DNA from: Pseudomonas sp. GV085
GTDB taxonomy: Bacteria > Pseudomonadota > Gammaproteobacteria > Pseudomonadales > Pseudomonadaceae
NCBI RefSeq assembly: GCF_003050925.1
Contig: NZ_QAOV01000001.1
Span: forward strand, 741,938 to 805,937
Direction of reading: 5' to 3'
DNA: 64,000 nt
The notes below the pieces were generated by a model, which did no database searches, was not told where the DNA came from, and saw only the letters and a list, made by a program, of their open reading frames with translations. Made by a program: the position numbers and the translations under genes. Positions 48,027-56,911 of this stretch are shown here, one piece after another (within the stretch, counting starts at the first letter, position 1; each line of letters opens with the position of its first letter).

Positions 48027-48934
48027 TTTTTTACCGATCCGGATCTACAAATACCGATTACGTAGCTGATCATCTTGCGAGAAAATATTGATGAGGGACT
48101 TAGTGTTGCGGCCCGAAACATCTGCTTTAAACTGATGAGGTAACGGCCGGAGAAACCGTGCATGAATCCTGATAGCAGATAGGCGTTTGCCATAGCCCTT
48201 TTTTTCCAGCGAAGAAACCTTTTGGGTAAACCATTTGTATTGTAAAAATCTCTAATAACGGTAACTGGCTCATCTGAACGTTGCGCACTGGAGGGGTTAT
48301 AGGTAGTTGACCCAGAGTGAATGCGAAAATCTGCTAGCGCCTCTGGGACGCGGATGAATGGGCCGTGTTGACAAAAACGCAGAAAAAAGTCCATGTCCGG
48401 AATGTTTCTTAACCCAGTATTCCAGTCGCCTACTAGCGCCCATGTTGTCCGTTTGAATAGCGCGCCTGGGCCAGGTAAACATTGGAAATTGGCGATGAGC
48501 AGATTTTCAGAATATTCGGGGGCTGTAATGGTTCTAACATAATTTGAGTCTTCGTCGATTACGCAAAAGTCCGGGTATGCCAATACTGCTTCAGGTGACA
48601 ACGCCATTCGAGAGACCATCGTCTCGATTGCAGTAGGGTGTAATCTGTCATCAGCACTTAGATAACCCAACAAATCGCCGGAACTTTGTTTCCATCCGAA
48701 ATTCATGGCAGCGCTTTGTCCAGCATTTTCCTGTCTGAAATGCGAAAACTGCATAGGATGATTTTTCAGCAAATTCGGAGTGTCATCGGTTGATCCATCA
48801 TCAACCACAATCAGTTCGATATTTTGATAGGTTTGTTTTTTGACGCTATCAATTGCATCCAGCAAATATCGAGCAGTATTGTACGTGGGGATGACAATAG
48901 TGACTTTCGGCAGTGTCGTCATTTTATCGTCCAT
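48023..48934 (-). CDS. GT2 glycosyltransferase
   Basis: A 303-residue GT-A enzyme: VTIVIPTYNTARYLLDAIDS, VVDDGSTDDT (first Asp motif), LSADDRLHP (DxD-like), and PDFCVIDEDS. The C-terminal third is basic. It extends the O-unit at the inner-membrane face. An alternative start is the ATG at 48922. It lies 10 bp downstream of wzx and overlaps wzy. Confidence 0.85.
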   Translation of the reverse strand: MDDKMTTLPKVTIVIPTYNTARYLLDAIDSVKKQTYQNIELIVVDDGSTDDTPNLLKNHPMQFSHFRQENAGQSAAMNFGWKQSSGDLLGYLSADDRLHPTAIETMVSRMALSPEAVLAYPDFCVIDEDSNYVRTITAPEYSENLLIANFQCLPGPGALFKRTTWALVGDWNTGLRNIPDMDFFLRFCQHGPFIRVPEALADFRIHSGSTTYNPSSAQRSDEPVTVIRDFYNTNGLPKRFLRWKKRAMANAYLLSGFMHGFSGRYLISLKQMFRAATLSPSSIFSRKMISYVIGICRSGSVKK

Positions 48935-48944
48935 GTGGATTCTC

Positions 48945-50294
48945 TTAGTGAAAATAGGATTGGCTGAATTTGATTGTTGATTTAAAGTTGGCAGTTGTTT
49001 TCAGGTTGAATATTCGATTTACATAATGAATCATCAGGGCTGACTGAATAATACTGCCCGAGCTATAAACGATAGCTAATCCAATTATGCCGAAATATAT
49101 GAATGCCGCACTTCCTCCGGCGATCATCAGTACACCGCTGACAATAGAGATTCGCATGGTAATATGTTGTTTTTGCAACATGACCAAGACCATGCCGGCG
49201 GTTCCAGCGAAGGTCTGAATAACTTGAGCGAAGCCGAGAATGATAAATAGAAAGTAAGCTTCTGAATACTCTTCTGGCCAAGCCATTGCAATAATGAGTT
49301 GACCTAAAATGGCGAATAATAGATAGCCCGTAATTGCCATTCCCGTTGCTACACCCGCACCGATACCCATCACTTTTTGCAAGTAACGTTTTTTTCGTCG
49401 AACCCACAGACGCCCAATTGATGGTGCGATGACTGTATTGACTACTGCCAAGGGAATTATCACCAAGATAGCAAGCCGTGATGCCAGGCCATAGATTGCT
49501 ACGTCAGCGGTGCTGCCAAAGAAAACAATGATCCACAAGTCTGCTTGAGCTATGATAAATAGCACGCTTGTGGTGGTAAGGTTAGGTATGGTTTGCCACA
49601 ATATTTCGGAATAACTTACAGTTTCTTTGGTTTCCCCATCATGAGTATTGTGCCAGCGCCACAGGGAATATCCACCCAGTAATGCGGTACATAAAACACC
49701 AAGAACTCCCGAAAAGAGAAGGGTGTCCAATGAAAGTGTTATCTTTGACTGCCAGGCAATAATGACGGCAGCAGCGCTGGCGACAGCAGTACCAACCACC
49801 AGGAAACTCGCCTGAACAAAGTGTCCTAAAACCCGGTGTTGCTCGGATAGTAAAGTTACCGTGGCAGCTAACATCATACTGATTGAGATAAGTGGTGCTA
49901 ATTTCTGCAGCGCGCCTGTCAACTCTGAGTGCAACAGGTTTTCCAGTACCGTTAGAGTTATCAAAAAAGTAACCGCGAACAGGCTTGCCGCTGAGCATCC
50001 AATGATTAAAGTGCGCCGTAAAGTTTGCTTTACCCTGGCAGTGTCTTTATCACCGATGGCTCTGGAGATAATAGCTGGCGCTGTAATGCTTAAACCTAAC
50101 TGACCCAAAGTGGCAAGCGCTGCTATTATGGATTGGCACAAAAAAAACAAGCCCACGGACTCTTGCTTCATAGTGAGTGGCAGTAGAATTCCGGTCAGGG
50201 CCCCCGTACCAAGCAGGAGAAATCGACCGACGATGGCTGCAGCACTCGCAGCCACTGGAGAGGATAGAGCGCTGATATTTTTCTTCGCAGTCAT
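48945..50294 (-). CDS. wzx: Wzx-like O-unit flippase
   Basis: A 449-residue membrane protein of the MOP/polysaccharide-transporter superfamily with about twelve to fourteen helices. The N-terminus reads GRFLLLGTGALTGILLPLTM, and mid-protein DLWIIVFFGSTADVAIYGLA is typical of Wzx. It flips undecaprenyl-linked O-units to the periplasm. It is the only flippase gene I see in the window, so module 1 would depend on it or on one elsewhere. It leads the wzx-GT2-wzy minus-strand operon. Confidence 0.87.
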   Translation of the reverse strand: MTAKKNISALSSPVAASAAAIVGRFLLLGTGALTGILLPLTMKQESVGLFFLCQSIIAALATLGQLGLSITAPAIISRAIGDKDTARVKQTLRRTLIIGCSAASLFAVTFLITLTVLENLLHSELTGALQKLAPLISISMMLAATVTLLSEQHRVLGHFVQASFLVVGTAVASAAAVIIAWQSKITLSLDTLLFSGVLGVLCTALLGGYSLWRWHNTHDGETKETVSYSEILWQTIPNLTTTSVLFIIAQADLWIIVFFGSTADVAIYGLASRLAILVIIPLAVVNTVIAPSIGRLWVRRKKRYLQKVMGIGAGVATGMAITGYLLFAILGQLIIAMAWPEEYSEAYFLFIILGFAQVIQTFAGTAGMVLVMLQKQHITMRISIVSGVLMIAGGSAAFIYFGIIGLAIVYSSGSIIQSALMIHYVNRIFNLKTTANFKSTIKFSQSYFH

Positions 50295-50867
50295 TTATTG
50301 AGATTTCGCAGCAGGTCATAATGCAGCTGCCGATTTTCACGTTTTTTCAATGCCCTGTCTACAGCCAGGGTCCTCCAGTTCTAACCGATCGGCGGAAGCT
50401 GTGATTTCTGCCGTGGCTGACCAAACTTGCTTGCCTGGAAGATGCAAGGGTTGGTGACTCGGCAATCAATGAGCTATTTTAGCAACGCTAAAGGGGGCGG
50501 AATCAGTTCCATCCACTGCCTTTTCACGGAGCGCTACCTGGTTTCAATCGTGCCATTGACCTATTGATGATGCATCTTCTCAAGAAGTTGCACGCGACTC
50601 TTATAGTTAAACTATCTGTTTGTATTTAATGTTCCGCTATTGCTGGATAATTTATTCGAAGTGATTGGCGATTTAAATAAATTTTGTTGAGAGACTCTTC
50701 GCTCATCACGCAGCTGCTGGAATCGTACTGCCAGCTCCGGTGTTTACATTGACAAAATGTTATTTGGTCAAGTTCCTTCATCTCGACCTTTGATTGTTTC
50801 ATTTTTCGCAACAGACGCATTCTTGACATTCTCCCACGGCGCCTGATTTGAGGAGCGGCATTCAGAA
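50295..50867. other. gap between wzx and the comEA remnant
   Basis: About 570 bp without a convincing gene. It must hold the wzx promoter on the minus strand. The last 30 bp (TTTGAGGAGCGGCATTCAG) match the leader of comEA at 36951. A stretch at 50380-50600 has short open pieces that may be transposase scraps, but I could not assign a family. Confidence 0.4.
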
Positions 50868-50904
50868 ATGCTGCTTCTTCAACCGATGTCATGGAGTGCC
50901 ATTT

Positions 50905-51191
50905 ATGCGTGCGGGCTATTTCTACTCCCAGGTTTTGCCTTGCTTGCCAGCGCCTCTTTTACCGCTAAGGCAGAGCCTGCAGCGAATCCGCAATCCGGCA
51001 CAGTGGATCTTGGCAGGGCCGATGCGCCGGCTTTGCGGTGTGAGTTAACCGGTGTAGGGGAGACCAAGGCTCTGGCGATTGTTGCGTATCGCGAAAGTAT
51101 TGGTCTGTTTGTGTCCGACGAGTTGTTCGAAGTGAAGGGTATCGACAAGGCCCTTCCAGATAAGAATCGCGAGAAGTCCCGGTTGAACTAA
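50905..51191 (+). pseudogene. frameshifted second comEA
   Basis: The ATG at 50905 starts MRAGYFYSQV like the intact gene (MRTGYFYSLV). One T is missing in GGTTTTGCC, and homology then continues in another frame as FALLASASFTAKAEP, CELTGVGETKALAIVAYRES, and FEVKGIDKALPDKNRE. The HHH motifs have also drifted (VKGIDKA for VKGIGKA). The other frame is open from 50868 with an unrelated N-terminus. It marks the right flank of module 2. Confidence 0.82.
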
Positions 51192-51210
51192 GCTTGTAAA
51201 TGAGTCTTGG

Positions 51211-51238
51211 AGGCCGGTCATTGACCGGCCTTTTTTAA
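51211..51238 (+). terminator. Rho-independent terminator after the comEA remnant
   Basis: AGGCCGGTCA-TTGACCGGCC followed by TTTTTT. A mutated version follows the intact comEA at about 37360, so the flank homology extends to here. Confidence 0.88.
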
Positions 51239-51400
51239 TTTTTGGTGACTGCAGCGAGCTTTGACTTCTGTCTGCAATTTAAAAATTACGACTGTAATAT
51301 ACTATATTAAATTATGTGTATAATAAATATGCGGGCCGTCCGGCGAGGCTGAGATTCAGGCGCTTATCTATCCCTTTGGCATCTTCCAGGAGCCAAGTCA

Positions 51401-52020
51401 TGACGTCCATTCAGTCCCAAGGCACCGCCGTCATCACTGGTGCTTCTTCCGGTATCGGTGCGATTTACGCGCAACGGTTAGCAGCGCGAGGTTTTGAGTT
51501 GTTGCTGATTGCTCGTGACCAAGAGCGGCTTGAAGCCGTGGCAAGCGCGTTGCGCAATGCTCCTGGGGCTCAGGTGGAAGGTACTCCAGGCAGATCTGAC
51601 GCAGAAGGACGAGGTGCTGAAACTTGAACAGCGTCTGCGCAGCGATTCGAGCATCAGCCTTTTGCTGAACAAAGCCGGCGTGGCCGCGGATGGCTTGTTG
51701 GCCAATGCCGATACCGATCAACTGGAGCGAATGATTCAGTTGAATGTTACAACGGTGACGCAATTGGCATCGGCCGCGGCGGCGGCCTTGCCAAGGCGGG
51801 CCTGGGGTGACGCACACCGAAATCCGGGAGCGCTCCGGTATAGATGCTTCGCCGATTCCGACCAAGATAGTCATGGAAGCGCGAGATGGTCGAAGTGGCA
51901 CTGTCGGGTCTGGATCAGGGCGAGTTGGTCACCATTCCTTCACTACCTGATGCCGCCGACTGAGATGCCTTTGTTGTGGCACGGCATGTGATGGCCCCCA
52001 ATCGTTCTAAAGTAAAGCCG
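51401..52020 (+). pseudogene. short-chain dehydrogenase pseudogene
   Basis: It starts [21 protein letters not shown], a clean SDR N-terminus. A frameshift near 51570 moves to [17 protein letters not shown] and LLNKAGVAADG (equal to LVNNAG). The Tyr-Lys active-site region is missing after QLASAAAAALP. Later fragments read THTEIRERSGI and LDQGELVTIPSLPDAAD, with an in-frame TGA. It is dead. A TATAAT at 51319 may be its old promoter. Confidence 0.85.
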
Positions 52021-52067
52021 CTGCGAGTTACAAATGAAACGCCCCTAATTGACTGAGGTATTGCGGT

Positions 52068-53342
52068 ATGAATTATCGTCGTGTAGTTGTAACGGGCATG
52101 GGCCTGGTGTCGCCGCTGGGGTGCGGTGTCGAAGCGGTCTGGGAGCGGCTGCTGGCCGGGCGTTCCGGGCTGCGTAATCTTGCGCAAGAGGTGGTTGCCG
52201 ATCTGCCGGCCAAGGTTGGGGGGACGGTGCAGACGCTGGCCGATGATCCTGAAGCAGGGTTCGATCCGGACCTCGCAACCCCACCCAAAGAACAGAAGAA
52301 AATGGATCGCTTCATCCTGTTCGCCATGGAAGCCGCGCGTCAGGCGCTGGAGCAGGCCGGCTGGCAAGCGCTGGACGTCATTGCCCAGGAGCGCACAGCC
52401 ACCATCATCGGTTCAGGCGTAGGTGGTTTTGGTGCGATTGCCGACGCGGTGCGCACCACCGATAGTCGTGGTCCGAAACGTTTGTCTCCATTCACTATCC
52501 CTTCATTTCTGGTCAACCTCGCGGCAGGTCACGTATCGATCCAGCATGGCTTCAAAGGGCCATTAGGCGCGCCGGTCACGGCATGTGCCGCCGGGGTTCA
52601 GGCGATTGGCGATGCGGCGCGGTTGATTCGCGCGGGTGAAGCGGATATCGCGGTGTGCGGTGGTGCGGAAGCGGCGATCGATCGGGTCAGTCTTGCCGGG
52701 TTTGCGGCTGCTCGTGCCTTGTCCAGCGCTTACAACGAAACGCCTGAGCGTGCTTCGCGACCTTTCGACAGTGGTCGCGATGGCTTTGTCATGGGAGAAG
52801 GGGCCGGGCTGCTGGTCATCGAGTCTCTGGAACACGCGCTGGCTCGCGGCGCTCAGCCGCTGGCGGAACTCGTCGGCTACGGCACCAGTGCAGATGCCTA
52901 TCACCTGACCGCGGGCCCCGAGGATGGCAGTGGTGCGCGGCGAGCGATGTCGTTGGCATTGGCACAGGCCGGTGTTTCACCGGCTCAGGTTCAGCATCTG
53001 AATGCTCATGCAACCTCGACTCCGGTGGGTGATCTGGGTGAGCTGGCGGCAATCAAGGCGTTGTTCGGTGCGCAAAACGGCATCGCCGTGACATCGACCA
53101 AGTCGGCGACCGGGCATTTGCTCGGTGCCGCGGGTGGGCTCGAAGCGATCTTTACGCTGCTGGCGATTCGTGACCAGATCGTGCCGGCGACTCTCAATTT
53201 CGAGAACCCGGACCCTGCCACTGAAGGTGTCGACATCGTTCATGGTAACGCGCGGCCGATGGCCATCGAATACGCGCTGTCCAACGGCTTCGGATTTGGC
53301 GGGGTCAATGCCAGTGTGCTGTTCAAGCGTTGGCAGGGTTAA
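52068..53342 (+). CDS. fabF: beta-ketoacyl-ACP synthase II (FabF family)
   Basis: A 424-residue thiolase-fold condensing enzyme with the Cys-His-His triad: Cys173 in VTACAAG, His314 in LNAHATSTPVGD, and His350 in KSATGHLLGAAGG. It elongates acyl-ACP with malonyl-ACP. It is isolated from fab genes, so it is a secondary FabF-like paralogue, perhaps for special acyl chains. It is convergent with the tetR gene; their ends overlap by 4 bp. Confidence 0.9.
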   Translation: MNYRRVVVTGMGLVSPLGCGVEAVWERLLAGRSGLRNLAQEVVADLPAKVGGTVQTLADDPEAGFDPDLATPPKEQKKMDRFILFAMEAARQALEQAGWQALDVIAQERTATIIGSGVGGFGAIADAVRTTDSRGPKRLSPFTIPSFLVNLAAGHVSIQHGFKGPLGAPVTACAAGVQAIGDAARLIRAGEADIAVCGGAEAAIDRVSLAGFAAARALSSAYNETPERASRPFDSGRDGFVMGEGAGLLVIESLEHALARGAQPLAELVGYGTSADAYHLTAGPEDGSGARRAMSLALAQAGVSPAQVQHLNAHATSTPVGDLGELAAIKALFGAQNGIAVTSTKSATGHLLGAAGGLEAIFTLLAIRDQIVPATLNFENPDPATEGVDIVHGNARPMAIEYALSNGFGFGGVNASVLFKRWQG

Positions 53343-53896
53343 TCCTGTGAGTGTTTGAGGTGATTGCGTGCGATGTCGAGTATCCGTTGGGCAAACTCGG
53401 CGTCGGCGACGCTGCGCGATAACAGCAAGGCGCCGACCAGCGTCGACATGATGACGATGCTGCGGTCGGCGGTGCGCTCTCCGTCGAGGGTGTGCTGGAT
53501 CTGATCGAGTCGCGCCTGGAGCACGACGTCGCTGGTTGGGCTCGGTTGCCCACGCAGCCCGAGTTCCGAAGAAATGGTCAGCAGCGGGCAGCCCTCCTGA
53601 GGCGAGGTTTGATGCCATTCGGACAGGTAGGTGTCGATGAAGGTTTCGAGTGGGTGTTCCTCGGCGAAGATTTGCGCGCACAACTGGTCGACCTGTACGC
53701 CAGCCTCTTGCAAGGCTTTCTCCACCAGTTCGTCTTTGGACTTGAAGTGTGAGTAAAAGCCACCGTGGGTCAAACCCAGTGCCTTCATCAGGGGTTGCAG
53801 CCCGGTTGCGCCGATACCGTCGCGTCGAAATCGCGCTGAAGCTTCCCTGATTATGCGTTGGTGAGTCTGGGCTTTATGGTCCTGCGAATAACGCAT
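53339..53896 (-). CDS. TetR/AcrR-family regulator
   Basis: A 185-residue protein with an N-terminal TetR helix-turn-helix (QRIIREASARFRRDGIGAT, then LGLTHGGFYSHFKSKDEL) and a C-terminal ligand domain of the TetR_C type. The start MRYSQDHKAQTHQR at 53896 has GGAG 9 bp upstream; the frame to 54007 has no support. Regulators of this type often control an adjacent SDR gene; here the nearby SDR is a pseudogene, so the target is unclear. Confidence 0.85.
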   Translation of the reverse strand: MRYSQDHKAQTHQRIIREASARFRRDGIGATGLQPLMKALGLTHGGFYSHFKSKDELVEKALQEAGVQVDQLCAQIFAEEHPLETFIDTYLSEWHQTSPQEGCPLLTISSELGLRGQPSPTSDVVLQARLDQIQHTLDGERTADRSIVIMSTLVGALLLSRSVADAEFAQRILDIARNHLKHSQD

Positions 53897-54026
53897 CTGA
53901 TATCTCCGCATCAATGCGGCCCATATTAACCAATGAAAATTGCATGGTGACTGTACTTCTACTTCTAAAAAGCATGCAGATGCTTCGATATGGCTACAAA
54001 GCAGCATGATTTAAGGAGATTCCACA

Positions 54027-54062
54027 CAAAAACAAACCCCGCCGTTACAGGCGGGGTTTTCA
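54027..54062 (-). terminator. terminator of the DUF2897 gene
   Basis: On the minus strand AACCCCGCC-TGTAAC-GGCGGGG is followed by TTTGTTTTT. The plus strand also has TTTT, so it may be bidirectional. Confidence 0.85.
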
Positions 54063-54063
54063 G

Positions 54064-54231
54064 TCAGCGGTCCTGCGCTTCCTTGGCGTCCATTTCCGCA
54101 TTGCGTTCGGCGACGCGCTTACGTTGCTCTTCGGTCAGTTCGACCTTGTTGGCGGTGTCGCGCAGCAGCATCAGACCACCAACGATCGAGCCGATGGCAA
54201 CGACCAGAATCAGCCAGGCATACCAGGGCAT
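54064..54231 (-). CDS. DUF2897 small membrane protein
   Basis: A 55-residue protein: one N-terminal membrane helix (WYAWLILVVAIGSIVGGLML) followed by a charged coiled tail (LTEEQRKRVAERNAEMDAKE). It matches the small DUF2897 family common in Pseudomonas. Start ATG 54231 with GGAGAG upstream. Function unknown. Confidence 0.82.
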   Translation of the reverse strand: MPWYAWLILVVAIGSIVGGLMLLRDTANKVELTEEQRKRVAERNAEMDAKEAQDR

Positions 54232-54371
54232 AGGGCTCTCCTTGAAAAGCAGGCGGTCGACGAGGGTTCGCCAACCGATCATGCATACCATTTTGAGTGA
54301 TGGGGTTTCATCGCAGTTCCATCGCTATCACCTCATTCTATGCCCGTTGTTCAAGGTTCACTCAAACGCTT

Positions 54372-55736
54372 TCAATGTCCGGTCAACATCGCATCCGCCG
54401 GTGCGTCGGCGCGCAATTGCGCGGTGAGCGTGAAGTACACGAAACCTGCCACCATGAAGCCCAGAAAGATCAGACCGATCAACGTGTTGAACCAGGCCAT
54501 CGCCACCAGACACACCACCGCCAGCATCAATGCAATGAATGGCACCAGCGGGTAGCACGGGGCGCGGAAGGTGCGTTCCAGGTTCGGCTCGGTTTTACGC
54601 AGTTTGAACAGGCTGAGCATGCTCATGATGTACATCACGATGGCGCCGAACACGGCCATGGTGATCATTGCGGCGGTCAGCGTCATGCCGCCGAGGTTGA
54701 TCAAGCCATCGCTGTAGATGGCGGCAATGCCGATGACACCGCCAGCGATGATCGCCCGGTGCGGTGTTTGAAAGCGCGACAATCTGGCCAGGGATGCCGG
54801 CAGGTAACCGGCCCGGGCGAGGGCGAAGAACTGCCGCGAGTAGCCAAGGATGATCCCGTGAAAACTCGCTACCAGGCCGAACAGGCCGATCCACACCAGC
54901 ATGTGCAGCCAGCCCGAGCTTTCGCCGACCACGGTTTTCATTGCCTGCGGCAGCGGATCGTTGATGTTCGACAGGGTGCGCCAGTCGCCGACGCCACCGG
55001 CGAAGAACATCACCCCCATCGCCAGCAGCACCAGGGTCAAAATGCCGCTGATGTAAGCCTTGGGAATCGTGCGTTTCGGGTCCTTGGCTTCTTCGGCGGC
55101 CATGGCTGCGCCTTCGATGGCGAGGAAGAACCAGATGGCAAAGGGAATCGCCGCGAACATCCCGGAAATCGCCGGAGCACCGAACACGTCGGAACCGGCC
55201 CAGCCATTGAGGGCGAAGTTGCTGAAGCTGAACGCCGGGGCGACTACGCCCATGAAAACCAGTAATTCGGCGACCGCCAACACGCAGACCACCAGTTCGA
55301 AGGTCGCTGCCAGTTTCACCCCGAGGATGTTGAGGCCCATGAACACGATGTAGGCACCGACTGCCGCGTGTTTCGGGTCCAGGGCTGGAAACTGCACGTT
55401 GAGGTAGGCACCGATGGCCAGGGCAATCGCCGGCGGGGCGAAGACGAATTCGATCAGTGTCGCCAGCCCGGCGATCAACCCGCCTTTTTCGCCAAAGGCG
55501 CGACGGCTGTAGGCAAAGGGACCGCCGGCGTGAGGAATGGCGGTGGTCAGTTCGGTGAAACTGAAGATGAAGCAGGTGTACATGGTGGCGACCATGAACG
55601 AGGTCAGCAGAAAGCCTAAAGTCCCGGCCACGCCCCAGCCATAGCTCCAGCCGAAATATTCTCCGGAAATCACCAGCCCGACCGCAATGCCCCACAGATG
55701 CAAGGTGCCCAGCGTGGGTTTGAGTTGTGTGTTCAT
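54372..55736 (-). CDS. eat: ethanolamine permease (APC family)
   Basis: A 454-residue transporter with about twelve helices. The N-terminal GISGEYFGWSYGWG-type segment (VISGEYFGWSYGW) and SFTELTTAIPHAGGPFAYSRRAFG are diagnostic of the ethanolamine permease group. It imports ethanolamine across the inner membrane. Start ATG 55736 with GGGAG 8 bp upstream. No eutBC genes lie in the window. A sigma-54 promoter sits about 45 bp upstream. Confidence 0.87.
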   Translation of the reverse strand: MNTQLKPTLGTLHLWGIAVGLVISGEYFGWSYGWGVAGTLGFLLTSFMVATMYTCFIFSFTELTTAIPHAGGPFAYSRRAFGEKGGLIAGLATLIEFVFAPPAIALAIGAYLNVQFPALDPKHAAVGAYIVFMGLNILGVKLAATFELVVCVLAVAELLVFMGVVAPAFSFSNFALNGWAGSDVFGAPAISGMFAAIPFAIWFFLAIEGAAMAAEEAKDPKRTIPKAYISGILTLVLLAMGVMFFAGGVGDWRTLSNINDPLPQAMKTVVGESSGWLHMLVWIGLFGLVASFHGIILGYSRQFFALARAGYLPASLARLSRFQTPHRAIIAGGVIGIAAIYSDGLINLGGMTLTAAMITMAVFGAIVMYIMSMLSLFKLRKTEPNLERTFRAPCYPLVPFIALMLAVVCLVAMAWFNTLIGLIFLGFMVAGFVYFTLTAQLRADAPADAMLTGH

Positions 55737-55780
55737 GCGTTTGCTCCCTGAGTGGTTTGGAAAGCTCGGGGGAGGCCGGT

Positions 55781-55795
55781 GCAGTGGGCGTGCCA
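55781..55795 (-). promoter_or_regulatory. sigma-54 (-24/-12) promoter for the ethanolamine permease
   Basis: On the minus strand TGGCACGCCCACTGC matches the RpoN consensus TGGCACGnnnnTTGC at all fixed positions except one (C for T). The expected start site is about 30 bp before the ATG. RpoN control of ethanolamine uptake and catabolism is known in P. aeruginosa. Confidence 0.75.
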
Positions 55796-55995
55796 TTTCA
55801 CGATGGTGCGTCGTAAAGGGATGAAAGGCGTCGTATCGGGGATGTTCGCCGCAGGATGCGCGAATTTTGTGCGTCAGTCAGGGGCGCTGCGGGTTTAAAT
55901 GCCGCTTTCGCGAGCAAGCCCGCATGCCCGCTACCCGACACCGCTGCAACGCGCAAACTTCGTATATCGATGCAGGTGCGGGCAGCGGTTGATGC

Positions 55996-56865
55996 TCAGG
56001 CTTGCAGAGTGAGGCACTCGCGCAACGCCGTTTGCCAGTCAGGTTGACTGACACCCCAATCGCGCTGCAAGCGACTGCAATCCAGGCGCGAGTTGAGCGG
56101 TCGGGCTGCGGGTGTCGGGTAGTCGCTGGACGGGATCGGCAGCAGGTCGGCGCAGGGCTTGCCCTGTTGTCGCAGTGCTTCGCCGATTGCCTGGGCGAAT
56201 CCAAACCAGGAGGTCTCACCTTGAGCGGTCAGGTGATAGGTACCCCAGTTGGCAACGTCGTTCGCCTGCCAGTGTTCAATCAGGGAAAGGGTGCTGTTGG
56301 CGATTGTGCCGGCCCATGTAGGTGCTCCGATTTGATCGGCGACGACACGTAACTCCGGTTTTTCTTGCAGCAAACGTTGCATTGTCAGCAGGAAGTTACG
56401 GCCATGAGTTGAATAGACCCAACTGGTACGCAGGATCAGGTGTTTACCTTGCACGTCCCTGATGGCCTGCTCTCCGGCCAGTTTACTCTTGCCGTACACC
56501 CCGAGCGGATTGGGCGTGTCGTCCTCGTTGTAAGGTCCGGCTTTCGTCCCGTCGAATACATAGTCCGTGGAGTAATGTATCAGCGGGATGTCGAGAGCCA
56601 GCGCTTCTTCGGCGAGGATGCCGGGAGCGGTCGCGTTAATGGCAAAGGCTGATAGCGGTTCACTTTCTGCCAGATCGACCGCTGTATGGGCCGCAGCGTT
56701 GATGATCAGGTCGGGCCGGAGATTTTGCACCTGACGGCGAATCTGATCGGGTTGCGCGAGATCGAGCTGATCGCGACCCAATACGATCAGTTCGCCAACA
56801 GCCCCCAGGCGCCGTTGCAACTCATGTGAAACCTGACCGTGCCGGCCATTGATGAGTATTTTCAC
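55996..56865 (-). CDS. rmlD: dTDP-4-dehydrorhamnose reductase
   Basis: A 289-residue SDR: ILINGRHGQVSHEL (NAD-binding), AAAHTAVDLAESE, STDYVFDGTK, and Y-G-K-S-K-L-A-G-E. It catalyses the last step to dTDP-L-rhamnose. It lies 46 bp after rmlA, at the end of the rmlB-A-D set. L-rhamnose could enter O-antigen, LPS core or rhamnolipid. Confidence 0.93.
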   Translation of the reverse strand: MKILINGRHGQVSHELQRRLGAVGELIVLGRDQLDLAQPDQIRRQVQNLRPDLIINAAAHTAVDLAESEPLSAFAINATAPGILAEEALALDIPLIHYSTDYVFDGTKAGPYNEDDTPNPLGVYGKSKLAGEQAIRDVQGKHLILRTSWVYSTHGRNFLLTMQRLLQEKPELRVVADQIGAPTWAGTIANSTLSLIEHWQANDVANWGTYHLTAQGETSWFGFAQAIGEALRQQGKPCADLLPIPSSDYPTPAARPLNSRLDCSRLQRDWGVSQPDWQTALRECLTLQA

Positions 56866-56911
56866 GGGCGCAGTCCCGTCTCGTTACCGGGCAAATCGGG
56901 CTCGCACAGGT

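Noticed and set aside
50380..50620. Possible transposase scrap
   Set aside because: Translated pieces are short and broken, no terminal inverted repeats were found, and no family could be named.
54297..55265. Plus-strand frame of 322 aa rich in His and Gln
   Set aside because: It is antisense to the ethanolamine permease, has biased composition and no known motif.
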